Below are positions 7,225 to 12,257 of a DNA stretch of 12,257 nucleotides, one piece after another. A program made the position numbers and the translations under genes. The stretch lies in assembly GCA_003641675.1 (NCBI GenBank), contig QNBI01000016.1:1-12257 (forward strand), in the 5' to 3' direction. The first letter of the stretch is position 1; each line of letters starts with the position of its first letter. Origin of the DNA: Spirochaetota bacterium (GTDB lineage: Bacteria; Spirochaetota; Spirochaetia; SZUA-6). The notes below the pieces were generated by a model that ran no database searches, had not been told where the DNA came from, and saw only the letters and a program-made list of their open reading frames with translations.

Positions 7225-8425
7225 CAGAGAGAACTTTATCCCCTTTGCAAGGCCGTCCATAGGTGAAGAGGAAGAGGAAGCCGTAATAAAGGTACTTCGC
7301 TCCGGATGGCTTACAACAGGGAAAATTGCCGAGAAATTCGAAACAGAGTTTGCAGGTTTCGTAGGAAGTAAGTATGCGGCTGCACTTAATTCGGCAACAG
7401 CCGGATTACATTTAGCCTTAGAAGCAGCAGGCATAAAAAGAGGCGACAGAGTAATTACAACTCCCTTTACTTTTGCGTCCACTGCAGAGGTAATAAGGTA
7501 TCTGGGTGCAGACCCGGTTTTTGCAGATATCGAAGAAGAGACGGGAAATATCAGTCCGGATTTAATGTTTAAAACCCTCTCTGAGTATAATGAGAGAGAA
7601 AAAGCCAAAATTAAGGCGGTTATTCCTGTTCACTTTGCCGGTCTTCCATGTTCTATGGAAGAAATTGAGGATGCTGCAGATAAATTTGAGCTGCAAATTA
7701 TAGAGGATTCGGCACATGCCTTTCCTGTAAAGCTTGCAGAAGGCAGGTATAAGGGCAGATATGCAGGTACAGTGGGGGATATGGGGGTTTATTCGTTCTA
7801 TGCAACCAAAACCATCACCACCGGCGAAGGAGGAATGCTTGTAACCGACAGTAAAACCTGCTATGAAAGAGTCAAGGTTATGCGGCTTCACGGAATAGAC
7901 CGCGATGTTTTTGACCGTTACAACTCTATAGAGGGAAGCTGGAAGTACGATATCACAGCCCCGGGATTTAAGTACAATATGACAGACCTGGCGGCCGCAT
8001 TGGGCCTTGTGCAGCTTAAAAATGCGGTTAACTTTCTTGAAAAACGCAGAGCAATAGCCAGATACTATATAGAGACATTTTCACAATACGACTTTCTTAA
8101 AATACCCGACTACAGCCCTGAACATGCATGGCATCTCTTTGTAATTCGAATTGCTCCTGAAAAACTAACAATCGGCAGGGATGGATTTATAGAACTCCTT
8201 AAGGAAGAGGGGATAGGAACATCTGTCCATTTTATACCTCTACATATAATGACTTACTATAAAAAGAGATACGGGTTTAAGGAAAACGATTTTCCTGAAA
8301 GCTTTAAGAGATACAGAAATTCTATAAGTATCCCGATTTACCCCGGTTTATCCGATGACAGCCTGCAGCTCATTTCGGAGACCGTAGTAAAAATAGGGAA
8401 AAAATACTACAAAAAGGCCACTTAA
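7208..8425 (+). CDS. DegT/DnrJ/EryC1-family PLP-dependent sugar aminotransferase
   Basis: Transfers an amino group, usually from glutamate, to the keto carbon of a nucleotide-linked keto sugar. The 405-residue protein shows the family pattern. It has the N-terminal FIPFARPSIGEEEEEAV and RSGWLTTG, the PLP phosphate region NSATAGLHLAL, the cofactor-contacting EDSAHA (Asp167), and the Schiff-base lysine Lys201 in SFYATKTITTGEGGM. The TAPGFKYNMTDLAAALGLVQL segment and a C-terminal VHFIPLH segment follow. Its start overlaps the dehydratase by 17 bp, a tight coupling. With the dehydratase it would make a UDP-4-amino-4,6-dideoxy-N-acetylhexosamine (the PglF/PglE or FlaA1/PseC logic), a precursor of bacillosamine-type or related sugars. 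No acetyltransferase, PseB/PseI or glycosyltransferase gene follows, so the end sugar is not decided. It is the last gene of the operon; I see no convincing intrinsic terminator after it. Confidence 0.9.
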   Translation: MNRNTDRENFIPFARPSIGEEEEEAVIKVLRSGWLTTGKIAEKFETEFAGFVGSKYAAALNSATAGLHLALEAAGIKRGDRVITTPFTFASTAEVIRYLGADPVFADIEEETGNISPDLMFKTLSEYNEREKAKIKAVIPVHFAGLPCSMEEIEDAADKFELQIIEDSAHAFPVKLAEGRYKGRYAGTVGDMGVYSFYATKTITTGEGGMLVTDSKTCYERVKVMRLHGIDRDVFDRYNSIEGSWKYDITAPGFKYNMTDLAAALGLVQLKNAVNFLEKRRAIARYYIETFSQYDFLKIPDYSPEHAWHLFVIRIAPEKLTIGRDGFIELLKEEGIGTSVHFIPLHIMTYYKKRYGFKENDFPESFKRYRNSISIPIYPGLSDDSLQLISETVVKIGKKYYKKAT

Positions 8426-8481
8426 TAGTTAAAAATAACGAGCGAAAACAGGCTTGGCAGGGATGAGACTATTGGTTCCTA

Positions 8482-8510
8482 TTGACCTGTTTAAAATCCT
8501 GATATATTAT
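8482..8510 (+). promoter_or_regulatory. Sigma-70-type promoter of the tetR-efflux operon
   Basis: TTGACC at 8482-8487 and TATTAT at 8505-8510 are separated by 17 bp, which is close to the housekeeping consensus. Transcription would start near 8517, just at the edge of the 34-bp palindrome that follows. A repressor bound there would block the start site or early elongation. It is the only good promoter I can see in the window. Confidence 0.6.
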
Positions 8511-8520
8511 CCGTTTATAC

Positions 8521-8554
8521 ATATTTAATGAATGAAGGTTCATTCATTAAATAT
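8521..8554. promoter_or_regulatory. Perfect 34-bp palindrome, likely TetR-family operator
   Basis: Two perfect 16-bp arms (ATATTTAATGAATGAA and its exact complement) flank a central GG. The core TGAATGAA-GG-TTCATTCA has the form of the long palindromic operators bound by TetR-family repressors. It lies 10 bp after the -10 box and about 60 bp before the tetR start codon, so autorepression of the whole tetR-MFP-RND operon is the simplest reading. It is not a terminator: there is no GC-rich stem, and the run of A after it is on the coding strand. Confidence 0.7.
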
Positions 8555-8602
8555 TAAAAAGGCAACCAGAGCTTAAATATTCATAATTGACCAATACACT
8601 TA

Positions 8603-8609
8603 AAGGGGG
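8603..8609 (+). promoter_or_regulatory. Ribosome binding site supporting the TTG start of tetR
   Basis: AAAGGGGGA ends 4-5 nt before the TTG at 8615. This spacing selects the TTG as start codon, giving the MARPKD N-terminus typical of TetR regulators. Confidence 0.6.
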
Positions 8610-8614
8610 ATATT

Positions 8615-9202
8615 TTGGCAAGGCCGAAGGACGATAAAAAACGTGAAAAAATAATAAACGCAGCATTCGAGGTTTTTGGAAAGAACGGCTTTGATAGTTC
8701 TACAATCCAGAGTATTGCCGAACTATCCGGTGTCGCTTCCGGTTCTATATACAATTACTTTTTAAACAAAGAAGACCTCTTTACTGCAACAGTCGATGAA
8801 GGATGGAAGAATTTTCTCTCCCAGATAAGATTAATCAACAGTTCCAAAGAACGGATAACTGTGAAATTCGAAAACTTTCTCAACCTGGCCTTCGAAATAC
8901 TCCAGAAGTCACTTCCCCTTTTACGGGGAATGCTCTTCAAGGCTAACCAGCATAAGCTTCTAAATAAGAATTTCAATACTCTGTTTTCACTTATAGAAGA
9001 GCTTTTAACAGAAGGAAAGTCCAACGGTTTGCTGGATATATCCAATGACAAAGAGCACGTTTCTAATCTTATTAAGATAACCGTTTTGGGAATCCTCTTT
9101 TCTGCCGCACTTTCACCGCCGGAGAAACTAAATGAAGAAATAGAATCGCTTAAAAATTCTGTAAAGAAGATGTTCCTGGAAAAATTAAAAATAGGCTATT
9201 AA
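8615..9202 (+). CDS. TetR/AcrR-family transcriptional repressor
   Basis: A 195-residue one-domain-plus-ligand-pocket regulator. The N-terminal DNA-binding domain (about 10-56) has KIINAAFEVFGKNGFDSSTIQSIAELSGVASGS followed by IYNYFLNKEDLF, the diagnostic TetR helix-turn-helix. The helical remainder is a ligand-binding and dimerisation domain with no recognisable effector specificity. The TTG start is backed by a good ribosome binding site. A perfect 34-bp palindrome lies between its promoter and its start, so it very likely represses its own operon. The membrane-fusion gene follows with a 56-bp gap and the pump after that, the usual arrangement of a drug- or lipid-responsive efflux regulator. 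The inducer cannot be predicted. Confidence 0.92.
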   Translation: MARPKDDKKREKIINAAFEVFGKNGFDSSTIQSIAELSGVASGSIYNYFLNKEDLFTATVDEGWKNFLSQIRLINSSKERITVKFENFLNLAFEILQKSLPLLRGMLFKANQHKLLNKNFNTLFSLIEELLTEGKSNGLLDISNDKEHVSNLIKITVLGILFSAALSPPEKLNEEIESLKNSVKKMFLEKLKIGY

Positions 9203-9258
9203 TAATCAGGGCCGTCGATATGTAAATTTTGCCGGAGAAAAAGGGTACACAGATACAT

Positions 9259-10632
9259 ATGAAAAGAAAAGGGAAAACTTTAACTATTGTAATTGCTATA
9301 ACCGCAGCTGTAATTTCTCTAAGCGTATTTGCAAGATTAAAAAACAGAAGTGCCAAAGATACTGCAGTACAGACAGAGATACCTGTAGAAATAGAGAAAC
9401 CTCAATACAGAGTAATGGAGAAAATTCTTTCCTTCACAGGAAACCTTGTATCCGGAAATACGGTAACAGTACTTTCGAAGATACCGGGGAAAATAGAAAA
9501 GATATATGTAACTGAAGGAGCTAAAATTTACAAAGGAGAACTCCTTGCAAAAATAGAGGACGATTCTGTAATCCTGCAGATGAAACAGGCCTACTCCGCA
9601 TGGAAAGCTTCCGAAGCTCAGTACAACAAAATAAGAAAAGGGGCAAGAAAAGAGGAAATAGAAAACACTCGGGCCCTTGTTAAACAGGCAAAACAGGACC
9701 TTGTAGATGCGGAGGAGAATCTAAACAGGCTTAAGAGACTCTATAAAAACGGAGCCATACCTAAATCACAGTACGAAGAAAGCGAAAGCAGGTACAGAAA
9801 TGCAAAAACCTCATATCAGAACGCACAGAGAAGCCTGTCACTAATGGAGAAGGGTGCTTCACCCGAAGAGCTGGAAATGGCCCGGGCCAATATGGACGCT
9901 ATGAAAGCTCAGTACGAACTTGCCTGCCTGCAGGTTGACTATACAAGAATAACAGCTCCTATCTCCGGAAAAGTCGCTAAAATATTTGCCGATAAGGGCA
10001 ACATGGTAGCTCAAACAACACCTATTCTTACAATAATAAGTGAGAGCCTCATAGAGGCGCAAATACTTATACCAGAAAAATACTACGGTGAAATTAAAGA
10101 AAAGAAAGATTCCATAATAGTCAACATTTACCCAAGTGCATACACCAGCTCCAAACCCTATACGGGTAAAATATCTGCAGTCGATTCGGTAATAGATCCT
10201 GCAAGCAGAACCTTCACTGTCAGTGTGGATATTGAAAACAGAGACGGCAGCCTCCTCCCCGGAATGTTTATAGAGGCCGATCTTGTAATAGAACATTACG
10301 ACAATGCATTAACCGTTCCGATTGGAGCAGTTGTAAACAGTAACGGCAGAGAAGGGGTTTTTATTGTGAAGGAAAGCGCTGTATCTCCTAAAAACGGCGA
10401 AGGAAAAGATAAAATAAACAGAAAAGTACAGGTTAAGGCGGAAGATGCTCAAAAAGACAAGCTAAAAGGCTTAAAACTCTCAACTGCTCAATTTATCGCT
10501 GTTAAAACGGGGATAAGAGAAAGCGGGAGGGTGCAAATTCTAAAGGGCATTTCAGCTTCTGATCTGGTTATTATAGATGGCAATTCATTTTTAGAAAACG
10601 GACAGGAGGTGAGAATTATCTCCGGAAAATGA
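9259..10632 (+). CDS. RND efflux periplasmic membrane-fusion protein (HlyD/AcrA family)
   Basis: Periplasmic adaptor that links the inner-membrane RND pump to an outer-membrane channel. It has 457 residues from the ATG at 9259. MKRKGK plus a hydrophobic helix at about 6-25 forms an uncleaved anchor or signal peptide without a lipobox. The lipoyl half-motifs (GKIEKIYVTEGAKIYKGELLAKIE and TRITAPISGKVAKIFADKGNMV) flank an alpha-helical hairpin at about 103-225. That hairpin holds two related segments, IRKGARKEEIENTRA and MEKGASPEELEMARA. The beta-barrel (VDSVIDPASRTFTVSVDI, LLPGMFIEADL) and the membrane-proximal domain follow. The latter carries a lysine-rich insertion at about 371-410. A TTG at 9229 is in frame and would add 10 residues. 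I prefer the ATG because it puts the charged n-region directly before the hydrophobic core, but neither has a well-spaced ribosome binding site. It overlaps the pump gene by 4 bp (ATGA). Confidence 0.92.
   Translation: MKRKGKTLTIVIAITAAVISLSVFARLKNRSAKDTAVQTEIPVEIEKPQYRVMEKILSFTGNLVSGNTVTVLSKIPGKIEKIYVTEGAKIYKGELLAKIEDDSVILQMKQAYSAWKASEAQYNKIRKGARKEEIENTRALVKQAKQDLVDAEENLNRLKRLYKNGAIPKSQYEESESRYRNAKTSYQNAQRSLSLMEKGASPEELEMARANMDAMKAQYELACLQVDYTRITAPISGKVAKIFADKGNMVAQTTPILTIISESLIEAQILIPEKYYGEIKEKKDSIIVNIYPSAYTSSKPYTGKISAVDSVIDPASRTFTVSVDIENRDGSLLPGMFIEADLVIEHYDNALTVPIGAVVNSNGREGVFIVKESAVSPKNGEGKDKINRKVQVKAEDAQKDKLKGLKLSTAQFIAVKTGIRESGRVQILKGISASDLVIIDGNSFLENGQEVRIISGK
10604..10612 (+). promoter_or_regulatory. 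Near-perfect anti-SD match upstream of the RND pump gene, unusually far
   Basis: AGGAGGTGA matches the 16S anti-Shine-Dalgarno consensus over nine bases, but ends 16 nt before the ATG at 10629. No start codon in the pump's frame sits closer. It may still load ribosomes for the pump, helped by coupling to the overlapping MFP stop codon, or it may be chance coding for GQEVRI in the MFP. Confidence 0.4.
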
Positions 10633-12257
10633 AGCTAACAGAATATTCGGTTAACCATAAAGTAACAACAATAATGATATTCGTAGCACTTACGACCTTC
10701 GGGGTTATTTCTCTCTCACGGCTCGGCCTTGAACTTTTTCCCGATATAACCTACCCCACGGTTGCAGTTGTGACAATCGATACGGGTGTAAGCCCCTATG
10801 AAGTAGAAACAAATATATCTAAACCGATAGAAGATGCTGTTTCTTCCATTAACGGGGTAGAGAATGTTTCTTCTACTTCCAGCGAAGGCATCTCTTTTGT
10901 AACGGTTAATTTTATATGGGGCACTAACATGGATACAATAGTGCCGGAAATAAGAGAAAAACTTACCGATATAGAGGCGGACCTTCCGGACGATGCAGAG
11001 CGCCCCATGATTTTTCGGTATAATCCCGAAGTCCTTCCCTCCATTACATTTGTTGTGGAATCCGATATAGAAGGGCTGGACTTAAGGCGTCTTGCCGAAA
11101 AAAGAATAGTTCCCGAAATAGAAAAAGTTAAAGGGGTAGCCGCTGCAAACATTTACGGAGGGAAAAAACAGGCGGTCACATGCAAACTTAATGTAGAGGA
11201 TCTTTCAAAACTCAATATTTCCATAACTCAGGTTTTAAAAGCCTTCCAGGGAGAAAACATAAATATACCGGCTGGCTCAATTAATATTAACAACAAATAC
11301 CTGGTGATAAGAACCATCGGAAAATTTTCACAGTTAAAAGACATAGGTAATGTCCTTATAGGTTACCGCGGGAAAACCCCGGTTCTGCTTAAAGATATCT
11401 CTTCTATTGAACTCGGAGACCTGCCTCAGGAAGAGTTTGTCCTTTCTGGTGCAAGGAATACAATAGAAATTCAGGTAAGGAAACAGCCCGGACACAACAC
11501 TGTGGACGTTATTGAACAGGTAAAAAATACGGTAAACAGTATTAAAAAAAGCCTCCCTCCTTCTGTTAAAATTCGAATACAGTCCGACCAGTCAAAATCC
11601 ATTATCATGTCTATAGGAGGCGTGGCAAGTGCTGCATGGCAGGGAGGGCTTCTTGCAATTCTGGTACTGCTGTTTTTTTTAAGAAATGTAAGCTCCACTC
11701 TCATAATCTCCGTAGCTATTCCTGTTTCCATTGTAACAACCTTTTCGCTTATGGACTTCGGTCACATCACCATGAACATTATGTCCCTTGCAGGCATTAC
11801 TCTGGGGATAGGCATGCTTGTTGACAACTCAATAGTTGTGCTTGAATCTATCTATAGAAAACAGCTCTCCAACCTTCCTCCTAAAGAAGCTGCAGTACAG
11901 GGAACAGAAGAGGTTTCCCGTGCAATAACAGCTTCCACCCTTACTACAGTTGCCGTTTTTCTTCCCCTTGTATTTGTAAAAGGCATAACAGGACTCATAT
12001 TCAAGGATTTAGCATTTACCATATCCTTTGCCCTATCCGTCTCTCTCGCAATGGCCATTACCTTAATGCCGGTACTATGCTCAAATTTCCTAAAGGTTCC
12101 TAAATTAACTATTAACAAGAAGCCGTTAAATGATAGCAGTTCCGGCTATAGGGAATTAAGCCTTGCAGATGTGGACATACATACCGGAAACAGAGCCGTA
12201 GATGCCGTAAGTAAAAGAATAAGAATATGGCTTGTAAATTTAGATGCATTTTATGAA
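10629..12257 (+). CDS. RND-family efflux transporter (AcrB/SwrC-like), 5' part, truncated by the window edge
   Basis: Proton-driven inner-membrane pump. The first 543 codons are open to the last base, about half of a usual 1000-1050-residue RND protein. Residues 1-32 contain TM1 and LGLELFPDITYPTVAVVT. The porter-domain half follows (GVSPYEVETNISKPIEDAVSSINGVENVSSTSSEG, REKLTDIEADLPDDAERP). TM2-TM6 lie roughly between 335 and 475. The TM4 motif GIGMLVDNSIVVLES has Asp399 at the position of AcrB Asp407, while the neighbouring AcrB Asp408 is Asn400 here, as in SwrC-type and many other non-proteobacterial RND pumps. The loop after TM6 seems longer than in AcrB and is polar. The gene starts within the MFP stop codon (ATGA). 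Substrate is unknown; drugs, detergents or lipid-like compounds are typical. An outer-membrane TolC-like partner is not in the window and may lie downstream. Confidence 0.92.
   Translation, partial: MKLTEYSVNHKVTTIMIFVALTTFGVISLSRLGLELFPDITYPTVAVVTIDTGVSPYEVETNISKPIEDAVSSINGVENVSSTSSEGISFVTVNFIWGTNMDTIVPEIREKLTDIEADLPDDAERPMIFRYNPEVLPSITFVVESDIEGLDLRRLAEKRIVPEIEKVKGVAAANIYGGKKQAVTCKLNVEDLSKLNISITQVLKAFQGENINIPAGSININNKYLVIRTIGKFSQLKDIGNVLIGYRGKTPVLLKDISSIELGDLPQEEFVLSGARNTIEIQVRKQPGHNTVDVIEQVKNTVNSIKKSLPPSVKIRIQSDQSKSIIMSIGGVASAAWQGGLLAILVLLFFLRNVSSTLIISVAIPVSIVTTFSLMDFGHITMNIMSLAGITLGIGMLVDNSIVVLESIYRKQLSNLPPKEAAVQGTEEVSRAITASTLTTVAVFLPLVFVKGITGLIFKDLAFTISFALSVSLAMAITLMPVLCSNFLKVPKLTINKKPLNDSSSGYRELSLADVDIHTGNRAVDAVSKRIRIWLVNLDAFYE

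Larger units (their letters stand above)
8426..8614. other. 189-bp intergenic region between the glycan operon and the efflux operon
   Basis: This is the longest non-coding stretch in the window. The second half holds the promoter, the 34-bp palindrome and the tetR ribosome binding site. The first half (8426-8481) carries only weak secondary structure: AAACAGG at 8446-8452 could pair with CCTGTTT at 8486-8492 around a small inner AGGGA/TTCCT stem. No T-run follows, so it is not a standard intrinsic terminator. No small ORF or RNA gene is recognisable here. Confidence 0.6.

Noticed and set aside
8446..8492. AAACAGG...CCTGTTT inverted repeat after the aminotransferase gene as a terminator
   Set aside because: The loop is 33 nt with only a weak inner stem, there is no T-run, and the right arm overlaps the tetR -35 box.
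8587..8592. A second TTGACC as a downstream promoter for tetR
   Set aside because: No -10 box at 16-18 bp; the distance to the start codon leaves no room for a normal promoter.

Overview
This window reads as a bacterial chromosome of moderate, slightly AT-rich composition. It is densely packed, with AGA-rich arginine codon use and several TTG starts. The gene content (a short class I phosphomannose isomerase, a VWA/FHA-like membrane protein, a specialised NusG paralogue beside polysaccharide genes, a TetR/MFP/RND efflux cluster) would fit a spirochaete or another diderm. That assignment is an inference from gene style, not from a marker gene. No rRNA, tRNA, CRISPR array, insertion sequence or phage gene is visible.

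Region 1 (about 1-1560). manA (mannose-6-phosphate isomerase) is on the + strand and overlaps, tail to tail, a small - strand gene for an unrecognised exported protein. That gene's start codon lies only 18 bp from the start of the next + strand gene.

Region 2 (about 1579-8425). Five + strand genes are packed tightly enough to be one operon. In order they are: a large three-domain membrane protein (von Willebrand A domain, FHA-like domain, PIG-L/LmbE-type deacetylase); a Wzz-type polysaccharide chain-length regulator; a NusG/RfaH/LoaP-like transcription factor; a soluble CapD/PglF-type UDP-sugar 4,6-dehydratase; and a DegT-type PLP sugar aminotransferase. The last two are the classical pair that makes a UDP-4-amino-4,6-dideoxy-HexNAc. 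The NusG paralogue probably promotes elongation through a surface-polysaccharide operon, and the Wzz protein controls chain length. The fusion protein is the most unusual item: its predicted topology puts the sensor-like VWA domain and the deacetylase outside the cytoplasmic membrane and the FHA-like domain inside. It is a candidate envelope-glycan deacetylase with built-in protein-interaction domains. No polymerase, flippase or glycosyltransferase gene lies in the window, so the rest of the pathway must be elsewhere.

Region 3 (8426-12257). A 189-bp intergenic region carries a good sigma-70-type promoter and a perfect 34-bp palindrome placed just after the -10 box. It is followed by a TetR-family repressor, a periplasmic membrane-fusion protein and an RND transporter that runs off the window edge. 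This is a self-regulated multidrug-type efflux operon, with the palindrome as the likely TetR operator.
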